In this document: positions 1-6,966 of the stretch, piece after piece
How the letters are laid out: each line of letters starts with the position of its first letter
Position numbering within the stretch: the first letter of the stretch is position 1
DNA from: Chryseobacterium binzhouense
GTDB lineage: Bacteria > Bacteroidota > Bacteroidia > Flavobacteriales > Weeksellaceae
Assembly: GCF_007474545.1 (NCBI RefSeq)
Contig: NZ_VKOG01000004.1
Span: forward strand, 186,001 to 250,000
Direction: 5' to 3'
DNA: 64,000 bases
The notes under the pieces: model-generated
What the model was told of the DNA's origin: nothing
Seen by the model: only the letters and a program-made list of their open reading frames with translations
Database searches by the model: none
Program-made: the position numbers and the translations under genes

Positions 1-342
1 CTTCCTGAAGGAGATTTCCACGCTGAAGTTCCTGATTTTTACCTTCCTGAAAAAGCGGATGTTTATCAAAAAATGGAAGCATTAATCTATCATTTCAAAA
101 TTGTAATGGGAGAAACAGATGTACCAAAAGGTGAAGTGTACCATGCTGTAGAAGGTGGAAACGGAGAATTAGGTTTTTATCTTGTTAGTGATGGAGGAAG
201 AAGCCCTTACAGGTTACATTTCAGAAGACCTTGTTTTATATATTATCAGGCATATCCTGAAATGATTACGGGTTCTGTAATATCTGATGCTATCGTTACG
301 ATGTGCAGCATGAATATTATTGCCGGAGAATTAGACGCATAA
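1..342 (+). CDS. nuoD: NADH-quinone oxidoreductase subunit D, C-terminal part
   Basis: The open frame runs in from the left edge with no start, so only the last 113 residues are present. They match the C-terminus of the 49-kDa subunit of complex I: a K-G-E-x-Y-H-A-V-E-G-G-N-G-E-L-G-F-Y stretch, then S-P-Y-R-L-H-F-R-R-P-C-F, and a C-terminal I-A-G-E-L-D-A in place of the usual G-E-V-D-R. In the family this subunit lines the quinone pocket at the junction of the peripheral and membrane arms. It is followed by nuoE after a 105-nt gap holding a 7-bp-phased inverted repeat. The identity is firm because of the downstream nuoE-N order. Confidence 0.95.
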   Translation, partial: LPEGDFHAEVPDFYLPEKADVYQKMEALIYHFKIVMGETDVPKGEVYHAVEGGNGELGFYLVSDGGRSPYRLHFRRPCFIYYQAYPEMITGSVISDAIVTMCSMNIIAGELDA

Positions 343-351
343 AAAGAAGAC

Positions 352-445
352 GTCAGACATCAGATTTTAGATGTTAGACTCTTTACCTTATATATAAAAT
401 TTAAAATCTGATGTCTGAAATCTGGCATCTGAAATCTTAGATAAA
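352..445. repeat. 7-bp-phased inverted array A (nuoD-nuoE gap)
   Basis: Left half, 352-386, reads in 7-mers GTCAGAC ATCAGAT TTTAGAT GTTAGAC TCTTTAC. Right half, 404-445, reads AAATCTG ATGTCTG AAATCTG GCATCTG AAATCTT AGATAAA. Positions 353-369 and 402-418 are perfect reverse complements (17 bp) around a 32-nt spacer, so the transcript can form a strong hairpin. The array ends 2 nt before the nuoE start codon. There is no U-tract after the stem, so it does not look like an ordinary terminator. Confidence 0.8.
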
Positions 446-447
446 AA

Positions 448-957
448 ATGAGCGAAACAATAGCTTTTAAACCGGAAAGTTTAGCACAGGTTCACAAAAT
501 TATTGCAAGATATCCGGAAGGGAAACAAAAATCTGCTCTTCTTCCTGTACTGCATTTAGCACAGAAGGAGTTCGGAGGCTGGCTGGATGTTCCTGTCATG
601 GATTATGTTGCAGAATTATTAAGCATTAAGCCAATTGAAGTATACGAAGTAGCTACTTTTTATACTATGTTTAACATGAAACCAGTCGGCAAATATGTTT
701 TGGAAGTCTGCAGAACAGGACCTTGTATGGTTTCAGGAAGTGAAAAAATTCTTAACCATATCAGAACCAAGCTCAACATCAAAGACGGACAGACTACTGA
801 AGACGGAATGTTTACTCTGAAGCCAGCTGAATGTTTAGGTGCATGTGGATATGCTCCAATGCTGCAGTTAGGAAAATTCTATCATGAAAATTTAACGATA
901 GAGAAAGTAGATGAAATTCTTGATCTATGCAGAGAAGGACAAATCGCTTTAGACTAA
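448..957 (+). CDS. nuoE: NADH-quinone oxidoreductase subunit E
   Basis: A 169-residue 24-kDa-type subunit of the NADH dehydrogenase module of complex I, with a thioredoxin-like fold that carries the [2Fe-2S] cluster N1a. The four ligands are visible as C88-x4-C93 and C129-x3-C133, in the contexts CRTGPC and ECLGAC. An N-terminal helical region (about 10-80) precedes them, as in the family, and the length is normal. It works with NuoF, which binds FMN and NADH, on the cytoplasmic side. It lies in the nuo operon, 87 nt before nuoF; that gap contains GC dinucleotides spaced 7 nt apart, possibly a weak relative of the phased arrays nearby. The ATG start directly follows array A. Confidence 0.97.
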   Translation: MSETIAFKPESLAQVHKIIARYPEGKQKSALLPVLHLAQKEFGGWLDVPVMDYVAELLSIKPIEVYEVATFYTMFNMKPVGKYVLEVCRTGPCMVSGSEKILNHIRTKLNIKDGQTTEDGMFTLKPAECLGACGYAPMLQLGKFYHENLTIEKVDEILDLCREGQIALD

Positions 958-1044
958 AAATAAATTTTAAATTAATTAAAAAGGCGTACAGCTATCACAC
1001 TAAGTTCATCGAAGTGTAAAGCCATTCGCTAAAAGCATATAACA

Positions 1045-2397
1045 ATGAGTAAAAAACTTTTACTTAAAGACGCACACATAGAAGGTATCCGCTACTTTGA
1101 AACTTACCGCAAACAGGGAGGTTACGGAGCGGCAGAAAAAGCTTTGAAGATGACTCCGGACGAAATTCTGGAAGAAGTAAAAGCTTCCGGACTTCGTGGA
1201 CGTGGTGGTGCAGGTTTCCCTACCGGTATGAAATGGAGCTTTTTGGCTAAACCGGAAGGCGTTCCAAGACACTTGGTAGTAAATGCTGATGAATCTGAAC
1301 CGGGAACTTTCAAAGACAGATACCTAATGGAATTTCTTCCTCATTTGTTGATCGAAGGAATGCTTATTTCATCTTACTGTTTAGGCTCAAATGTTTCTTA
1401 TATCTATATCCGTGGAGAATACTCATGGATTCCTGATATTTTAGAAGAAGCCATTGAAGAGGCTAAAGCAGCAGGATTTTTAGGTAAAAATATTTTGGGA
1501 AGCGGTTTTGATTGTGAAATTTACGTTCAAAGAGGAGGTGGAGCATATATATGCGGTGAAGAAACTGCATTGCTTGAATCTCTTGAAGGTAAAAGAGGCA
1601 ACCCAAGACTAAAACCACCATTCCCGGCTGTAAAAGGGCTTTGGGAAAGACCAACGGTTGTGAATAATGTAGAATCTATTGCAGCAGTTGTTCCTATCAT
1701 AGATATTACAGGGGCTGAATATGCTAAAATAGGAGTGGGAAAATCTACAGGTACTAAATTAATTTCTGCTTGTGGAAATATCAACAAACCTGGAGTTTAT
1801 GAAATTGATATGACGATTACGGTTGAAGAATTCATTTACTCTGACGAATATTGCGGTGGAATTAAGGACGGAAAAAAATTAAAAGCCTGTATTCCCGGAG
1901 GAAGCTCAGTTCCGATCGTTCCGGCTAACTTGTTATTAAAAACCGTAAACGGTGAACCAAGATACATGAACTATGAATCTCTTGCTGATGGTGGTTTTGC
2001 TACCGGAACTATGATGGGTTCGGGAGGTTTCATTGTTTTAGATGAAGATCAGTGTATTGTAGAACATACAATGACTTTGGCGAGATTTTATAATCACGAA
2101 AGTTGCGGACAATGTACTCCTTGCCGTGAAGGAACTGGATGGATGTACAAAATTTTAAAGAAAATAGAAAACGGCCAGGGTAAAATGGAAGATATTGATC
2201 TTCTTTGGGACATCCAGAGAAAAATCGAAGGAAACACCATTTGTCCGTTGGGTGATGCAGCAGCATGGCCTGTTGCAGCGGCGATCCGTCATTTCAGAGA
2301 TGAATTTGAATGGCATATCAAAAATCCGGAATTGTGTTTAACACAAAACTACGGATTGGCAAATTATGCAGATCCAATTCCATCACCTGCCGTTTAG
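1045..2397 (+). CDS. nuoF: NADH-quinone oxidoreductase subunit F
   Basis: A 450-residue 51-kDa-type subunit that oxidises NADH through FMN and passes electrons to cluster N3. The FMN/NADH glycine-rich motif GRGGAGFPTGMKW is at about residues 52-64, a second glycine-rich stretch (QRGGGAYICGEETAL) is near residue 165, and the [4Fe-4S] ligands are in SCGQCTPCREG near residue 353 plus the cysteine of TICPLGD near residue 400. The length and motif order are standard. It is co-directional with nuoE and is followed, after only 22 nt, by a non-nuo gene for a predicted outer-membrane protein that separates it from nuoG. Confidence 0.97.
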   Translation: MSKKLLLKDAHIEGIRYFETYRKQGGYGAAEKALKMTPDEILEEVKASGLRGRGGAGFPTGMKWSFLAKPEGVPRHLVVNADESEPGTFKDRYLMEFLPHLLIEGMLISSYCLGSNVSYIYIRGEYSWIPDILEEAIEEAKAAGFLGKNILGSGFDCEIYVQRGGGAYICGEETALLESLEGKRGNPRLKPPFPAVKGLWERPTVVNNVESIAAVVPIIDITGAEYAKIGVGKSTGTKLISACGNINKPGVYEIDMTITVEEFIYSDEYCGGIKDGKKLKACIPGGSSVPIVPANLLLKTVNGEPRYMNYESLADGGFATGTMMGSGGFIVLDEDQCIVEHTMTLARFYNHESCGQCTPCREGTGWMYKILKKIENGQGKMEDIDLLWDIQRKIEGNTICPLGDAAAWPVAAAIRHFRDEFEWHIKNPELCLTQNYGLANYADPIPSPAV

Positions 2398-2419
2398 TTA
2401 TAATTTAGTTTAAGCACAA

Positions 2420-3235
2420 TTGAAAAAGAAGTTTTTATTACTGCTGTTATTAGCAGTAGCTTCATTTGCAAGCGCACAAACAGAGCCCTTCAAAAAAGGA
2501 TCTGTAATGATTTTCTGGGGTTGGAACAATGCAAAATATTCAAACTCTGATATTCATTTTAAAGGAAAAGGGTATGATTTCCAGCTTGACAATGTGGTTG
2601 CTAATGACAGACAGACAAAGTTTGAATGGAATGTATATTTTAATCCGGCAAACCTTACCATTCCTCAGGTAAATTACAGGATTACCTTTTTCCCGAAAGA
2701 TAATTTCGGAATTAGCCTAGGGATGGATCACATGAAATATGTGATGGATCAAAACCAGACCGTAAACTTTAAAGGACATATTGATGATCCTAAATACGCG
2801 GAAATGGTAAATAATGGTAAAGTAGACCTTAGTGATGCAGAATTTTTAACATTCGAACATACAGACGGTCTTAATTATATCAATATTGGAGCACAGAAAT
2901 ATCACAATGTTTTAAACAAAAAAAATGTTGATATATTTTTGAGTTACGGAGCAGGATTAGGAGCTTTACTGCCTAAATCTAATGTGAGGCTGATGGGAAA
3001 TGAAAGAAGCGACAGATTTCATCTCGCAGGCTTCGGACTGGATGCAAGAGCTGCGGTGAGTGTGGTTGCCTTAAGACATATTGTTGTACAGGCAGAAGGC
3101 AAATTAGGATACATTAATATGCCGGATATAAAAACCACGCTGAACAACAAGCCAGATAAAGCCATGCAGGATTTTGTCTTTGCACAGTTTAATTTCGGAA
3201 TAGGATATACATTTAATACGAAAAAGTATAATTAA
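2420..3235 (+). CDS. Predicted outer-membrane beta-barrel protein inside the nuo operon
   Basis: A 271-residue protein I cannot assign to a named family. It begins with a clear signal peptide (MKKKFLLLLLLAVASFASA-Q), which supports the TTG start at 2420: an in-frame TAA lies just upstream and the next Met would discard the signal. The mature part has alternating polar/hydrophobic and aromatic stretches and ends in a strand-like, aromatic-containing segment (FNFGIGYTF), as outer-membrane barrels do. It sits 22 nt after nuoF and 45 nt before nuoG on the same strand, so it is probably co-transcribed with complex I although its likely location is the outer membrane. A function in complex I is not implied by the sequence. 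A periplasmic or surface protein is the main alternative. Confidence 0.7.
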   Translation: MKKKFLLLLLLAVASFASAQTEPFKKGSVMIFWGWNNAKYSNSDIHFKGKGYDFQLDNVVANDRQTKFEWNVYFNPANLTIPQVNYRITFFPKDNFGISLGMDHMKYVMDQNQTVNFKGHIDDPKYAEMVNNGKVDLSDAEFLTFEHTDGLNYINIGAQKYHNVLNKKNVDIFLSYGAGLGALLPKSNVRLMGNERSDRFHLAGFGLDARAAVSVVALRHIVVQAEGKLGYINMPDIKTTLNNKPDKAMQDFVFAQFNFGIGYTFNTKKYN

Positions 3236-3280
3236 ATAGAGCTTAAAAGCTTTTAACAGCATAAGCGAAAAGCATAGAAT

Positions 3281-4279
3281 ATGAGCGAAGAGGTTAAAAA
3301 ATTTAAAATAACTATAGACGGACAGACTACCGAGGTCTTACCTGGAACTTCTATTTTGGAAGCTGCAAGACAAATCGGCGGAAAATCTGTTCCTCCTGCA
3401 ATGTGCTACTACAGTAAGCTGGAAACCAGTGGAGGCAGATGCAGAACTTGTCTTGTGGAAGTTTCTAAAGGATCTGAAGCAGACCCGCGTCCTATGCCCA
3501 AATTGGTAGCAAGCTGCAGAACCAATGTGATGGATGGCATGGAAGTGAAAAACCTTTCTTCTGAAAAAGCACAGGAAGGCAGAAAGGCAGTTACCGAATT
3601 TCTATTGGTAAACCATCCTTTAGATTGTCCTGTTTGTGATCAGGCAGGAGAATGTCATCTTCAGGATTTGGGTTACGAGCATGGAAATCTGGAAACCAGA
3701 ACCGAATTTGAAAGAAACACTTATGATGCAGACGACTTAGGTCCGAACATCAAATTAAATATGAACCGTTGCATCTTGTGTGCGAGATGTGTATTAGCAG
3801 CAAACCAATTAACAGGAGAACGCGAACACGGAATCCTTTTCAGAGGAGATCATGCTGAAATTTCTACTTATCTGAATAAAGCTTTGGATAATGATTTCAT
3901 CGGTAACGTGATTGATGTTTGTCCGGTTGGTGCGTTAACCGATAGAACGGCTCGTTTTGCAAGCAGAGTTTGGTTTACAAAGCCTATGAATGCTTCTTGT
4001 AAATGCGATAAATGTTCAGGGAAAACCACGGTTTGGATGAAAGGTGACGAGATCGTAAGAGTAACTGCAAGAAAAGATCAGTGGGGAGAAGTTGAAGAGT
4101 TTATCTGTGATACCTGCCGTTTTGAAAGAAAAAATCTGAGCGACTGGAATATTGAAGGACCAAGACATATCGACAGACACTCGGTAATTTCTTTAAACCA
4201 TTATGAAAAGCCAAAAGATGAATTACGAGTTTTAGACAATCCGATGGCTAAAGAAATCAGCGAAAAAGACGAAAAATAA
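3281..4279 (+). CDS. nuoG: NADH-quinone oxidoreductase subunit G, short form
   Basis: A 332-residue 2Fe-2S/4Fe-4S subunit of complex I. Ligand sets are visible in order: N1b-type [2Fe-2S] C42, C54, C57, C79; N5-type H112, C116, C119, C125; N4-type C164, C167, C170 with C214. A further group, C240, C242, C245, C276 and C279, lies where E. coli NuoG has cluster N7 but does not follow its C-x2-C-x3-C-x27-C spacing. The protein then ends, lacking the large molybdopterin-oxidoreductase-like domain of the roughly 900-residue proteobacterial NuoG. Short NuoG proteins are usual in Flavobacteriia, so this is not a truncation. It is followed by array B and nuoH. Confidence 0.93.
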   Translation: MSEEVKKFKITIDGQTTEVLPGTSILEAARQIGGKSVPPAMCYYSKLETSGGRCRTCLVEVSKGSEADPRPMPKLVASCRTNVMDGMEVKNLSSEKAQEGRKAVTEFLLVNHPLDCPVCDQAGECHLQDLGYEHGNLETRTEFERNTYDADDLGPNIKLNMNRCILCARCVLAANQLTGEREHGILFRGDHAEISTYLNKALDNDFIGNVIDVCPVGALTDRTARFASRVWFTKPMNASCKCDKCSGKTTVWMKGDEIVRVTARKDQWGEVEEFICDTCRFERKNLSDWNIEGPRHIDRHSVISLNHYEKPKDELRVLDNPMAKEISEKDEK

Positions 4280-4286
4280 TTAATAA

Positions 4287-4363
4287 GATTTCAGATTTCA
4301 GACATTAGATAACAGACTTTTGTAATTCTAATTTCTAATTTCTAACTTCTAATATTTATAAAA
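4287..4363. repeat. 7-bp-phased array B (nuoG-nuoH gap)
   Basis: Eleven consecutive 7-mers keep phase without a slip: GATTTCA, GATTTCA, GACATTA, GATAACA, GACTTTT, GTAATTC, TAATTTC, TAATTTC, TAACTTC, TAATATT, TATAAAA. The first half carries (C/T)AGA every 7 nt and the second half carries its complement, TCTA, every 7 nt, so the array is half-inverted like array A, but here the variable 3-nt spacers do not pair. It ends 6 nt before the nuoH ATG. Confidence 0.8.
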
Positions 4364-4369
4364 ATAAAA

Positions 4370-5434
4370 ATGGATTTAATTACATTTAAATTAATACTTG
4401 TATTTGCGCTTTTTCTGTTATCATTAACGATAGCCGCCTACTCTACATGGGCAGAAAGAAAAGTGGCAGCAATCATGCAGGACAGAATAGGACCCAACAG
4501 ATCAGGACCATTCGGTTTGCTGCAGCCTCTTGCAGATGGTGGTAAATTTTTCTTTAAAGAAGATTTTACACCTGCTAATGCTGAAAAGTTTCTTTTCGTA
4601 TTGGGACCTGCATTGGTGATGTTCATTTCATTAATTACCGGAGCTGTTATTCCTTGGGGGAAAACACTTAATATTGGAGGCACTTCTTTCGATCTGCAAA
4701 TTGCAGATATTGATATAGGTGTACTATTTATTATCGGAATGGCTTCTATAAGTGTTTATGGAATGATGATCGGAGGATGGGCTTCAAACAACAAATATTC
4801 TTTATTAGGAGCTATCCGCGCATCTTCGCAAATGATTTCCTATGAACTAGCAATGGGTTTATCTCTTTTAGCAATCATTATGATGAGTGGAAGCTTAGAT
4901 TTAAAAGTTATAACCGAAAATCAAGCAGAGGGAAAACTTTGGGGAATTATACCAATTGGTTCCGGTCTTAACTGGAATATTTTCTACCAACCTTTAGCAT
5001 TTCTGATTTTCTTCGTGGCTGCTTTGGCAGAAACCAACCGTCACCCTTTCGATTTACCTGAATGTGAATCTGAATTGGTAACAGGTTACTCAACAGAATA
5101 TTCATCTATGAAATTAGGTTTATATATGTTTGGTGAATATGTGAATATGTTTATTGCCAACGCATTTTTAGTTGTACTTTTCTTCGGGGGCTACAATTAT
5201 CCTGGAATTGAATGGGTAACTCAAAACTGGGGAGAAAATACAGCAGGAATATTAAGCATTGTAGCATTTTTAACGAAAACGGTTGTCGGAATTTTGATCT
5301 TCATGTGGATCAGATGGACGTTACCAAGATTCAGATACGATCAGTTGATGCATTTAGGATGGAAAACTTTAATTCCGCTTGCATTGTTGAATCTGATGAT
5401 TACAGGAGCTGTAATTTTAGCGTTCGGTAATTAA
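4370..5434 (+). CDS. nuoH: NADH-quinone oxidoreductase subunit H
   Basis: A 354-residue integral membrane subunit (ND1 homologue) with about eight transmembrane segments that forms part of the quinone chamber and the link between the peripheral and membrane arms. Both family signatures are present: AERKVAAIMQDRIGPNRSGP near residues 28-47 and the loop ALAETNRHPFDLPECESELV followed by TEYSSMKLGLYMFGEY near residues 220-260. The length is usual. It starts with ATG directly after array B. The downstream gap of 137 nt to nuoI holds an AT-rich hairpin and array C. Confidence 0.97.
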   Translation: MDLITFKLILVFALFLLSLTIAAYSTWAERKVAAIMQDRIGPNRSGPFGLLQPLADGGKFFFKEDFTPANAEKFLFVLGPALVMFISLITGAVIPWGKTLNIGGTSFDLQIADIDIGVLFIIGMASISVYGMMIGGWASNNKYSLLGAIRASSQMISYELAMGLSLLAIIMMSGSLDLKVITENQAEGKLWGIIPIGSGLNWNIFYQPLAFLIFFVAALAETNRHPFDLPECESELVTGYSTEYSSMKLGLYMFGEYVNMFIANAFLVVLFFGGYNYPGIEWVTQNWGENTAGILSIVAFLTKTVVGILIFMWIRWTLPRFRYDQLMHLGWKTLIPLALLNLMITGAVILAFGN

Positions 5435-5453
5435 GAAAGTATTTGAAAATCTG

Positions 5454-5489
5454 ATGATGAGATAATTTAAAAATTAACATTATCATCAT
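5454..5489. repeat. Bulged inverted repeat downstream of nuoH
   Basis: ATGATGAGATAAT (5454-5466) can pair with ATTATCATCAT (5479-5489), leaving a two-base AG bulge. No U-tract follows, and nuoI lies downstream on the same strand, so this is more likely an mRNA processing or stability hairpin than a terminator. This is an inference from pairing only. Confidence 0.45.
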
Positions 5490-5514
5490 TTTAAAATATA
5501 ATAGTAAATAATTA

Positions 5515-5567
5515 AGATAACAGACAAGATTAGTCTAAATCTAATGTCTAACATCTAATATCTATAA
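5515..5567. repeat. 7-bp-phased array C (nuoH-nuoI gap)
   Basis: TCTA occurs at 5534, 5540, 5547, 5554 and 5561, spaced 6, 7, 7 and 7 nt, giving 7-mers TCTAATG, TCTAACA, TCTAATA, TCTATAA. AGA-containing 7-mers precede them (AGATAACAGACAAGAT), so the same half-inverted layout as arrays A and B is recognisable. The array ends about 5 nt before the nuoI ATG. Confidence 0.7.
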
Positions 5568-5571
5568 TTAA

Positions 5572-6129
5572 ATGAAACTTACAAACAGATCTAAAGTTGT
5601 TTCAAATAAGGAGATGACCTTTTCTGAGAAAATCTACCTTCCGGCGATTTTCAAAGGAATGGGGATTACCTTCAAGCATGCTGTAAGAACAGTGATGAAA
5701 GGTGCTCCTGCAGTTTACTCATATCCTGAAGTACAAAAACCAAGAACTGAAATCTGGAGAGGTCAGCACGTTCTGAAAAGAGATGAAGAGGGAAGAGAAA
5801 GATGTACAGCCTGCGGATTGTGTGCTGTAGCCTGTCCTGCTGAAGCAATTACCATGACTGCAGCAGAAAGAACGAAGGAAGAAAAACATCTTTACAGAGA
5901 AGAAAAATATGCATCAGTATATGAAATCAATATGCTGAGATGTATTTTCTGCGGTATGTGCGAAGAGGCTTGTCCTAAATCTGCAATTTATCTAACAGAC
6001 AGACTGGTAGACGTAGAAACCAACAGAGGTTCTTTCATCTACGGAAAAGATAAATTGGTTGAAAAAATAAATGAAAGGATTGATATCACTGAAAGACAAT
6101 CCGAGAAACAAAAAAATGCGGTAAAATAA
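5572..6129 (+). CDS. nuoI: NADH-quinone oxidoreductase subunit I
   Basis: A 185-residue ferredoxin-like subunit (TYKY) carrying clusters N6a and N6b, which pass electrons towards N2 and quinone. Two classical [4Fe-4S] motifs are present: C78, C81, C84, C88 (CTACGLCAVACP) and C124, C127, C130, C134 (CIFCGMCEEACP). The N-terminal amphipathic stretch matches the membrane-associated part of the family. The stop codon overlaps the nuoJ start by one base (TAATG), indicating translational coupling. Confidence 0.97.
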   Translation: MKLTNRSKVVSNKEMTFSEKIYLPAIFKGMGITFKHAVRTVMKGAPAVYSYPEVQKPRTEIWRGQHVLKRDEEGRERCTACGLCAVACPAEAITMTAAERTKEEKHLYREEKYASVYEINMLRCIFCGMCEEACPKSAIYLTDRLVDVETNRGSFIYGKDKLVEKINERIDITERQSEKQKNAVK

Positions 6130-6626
6130 TGGATCAGTTTTTATTTTTCTTGGTGGCGTTTTTAGCAGTGGCAAGTGCCGTTTATTTTGTATTTGCAAAA
6201 AATGCTTTATATGCTATTTTGTCATTAATTGTTACAATGTTTTCAATTGCCGGAATGTATATTCTTTTGAATGCACAATTTCTTGCTATTATCCAGATCA
6301 TCGTTTATGCAGGAGCCATCATGGTTTTATTCCTCTATATCTTAATGATGCTTAATCTCAATAAGGAAGACGAAAGTAAGAAGAACAATACTTTAAAATT
6401 TATTGGAGTTTTTACTGCCGGTATTTTATTAGTAGGTGTTCTGGGAGTCTTCAGAGGGGTTCAGGAAAAACACATTTTGGTTGAAAATGTTGATCAGGGT
6501 GTAGGTCTTACGAAAAATCTCGGGAGACTTTTATTCAATGAATATGTTTTACCGTTTGAGCTTGCTTCCATCCTGATTTTGGCAGGTATTGTAGGTGCGG
6601 TACTAATCGGTAAAAAAGATTTATAA
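6129..6626 (+). CDS. nuoJ: NADH-quinone oxidoreductase subunit J
   Basis: A 165-residue membrane subunit (ND6 homologue) with about five transmembrane segments. The family-typical segment IIQIIVYAGAIMVLFLYILM, which forms the helix next to the central proton axis, is present near residues 56-75. The start overlaps the nuoI stop by one base, and nuoK begins 4 nt after its stop, so expression is tightly coupled. Length and position in the operon are standard. Confidence 0.96.
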   Translation: MDQFLFFLVAFLAVASAVYFVFAKNALYAILSLIVTMFSIAGMYILLNAQFLAIIQIIVYAGAIMVLFLYILMMLNLNKEDESKKNNTLKFIGVFTAGILLVGVLGVFRGVQEKHILVENVDQGVGLTKNLGRLLFNEYVLPFELASILILAGIVGAVLIGKKDL

Positions 6627-6630
6627 AATT

Positions 6631-6960
6631 ATGGGAGAAGTTAATACATTTATGCAAAGCATCCCTTTGGAATATTTCATCACTCTTTGCTCAGTTTTAT
6701 TCTGTCTGGGAGTTTTGGGAGTATTGCTCAGAAAAAATGCGATTGTAATTTTGGGTTGTGTAGAGCTTATGCTTAATTCTGTAAACCTTTTATTGGCTGC
6801 ATTTGCGGCATACAAAGGGAACAGCGACGGACAGCTGCTGGTTTTCTTCATCATGGTCGTTGCTGCAGCCGAAGTTGCGGTTGGTCTTGCAATTATTGCG
6901 ATGTTGTATAGAAATACCCGTTCTGTAGATGTAGGAATTTTTAATAAATTAAAAGGATAA
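6631..6960 (+). CDS. nuoK: NADH-quinone oxidoreductase subunit K
   Basis: A 109-residue membrane subunit (ND4L homologue) with three transmembrane helices. The two conserved intramembrane glutamates used in proton translocation are visible as E45 in CVELMLNSVN and E81 in AAAEVAVGLAI. The ATG follows nuoJ by 4 nt and nuoL starts 6 nt after its stop. The protein is slightly longer than many NuoK proteins because of a short N-terminal extension. Confidence 0.96.
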   Translation: MGEVNTFMQSIPLEYFITLCSVLFCLGVLGVLLRKNAIVILGCVELMLNSVNLLLAAFAAYKGNSDGQLLVFFIMVVAAAEVAVGLAIIAMLYRNTRSVDVGIFNKLKG

Positions 6961-6966
6961 GAAAGA

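Noticed and set aside
352-445. CRISPR array reading of the 7-mer arrays
   Set aside because: Units are 7 nt with degenerate words and no unique spacers, and no cas gene is in the window.
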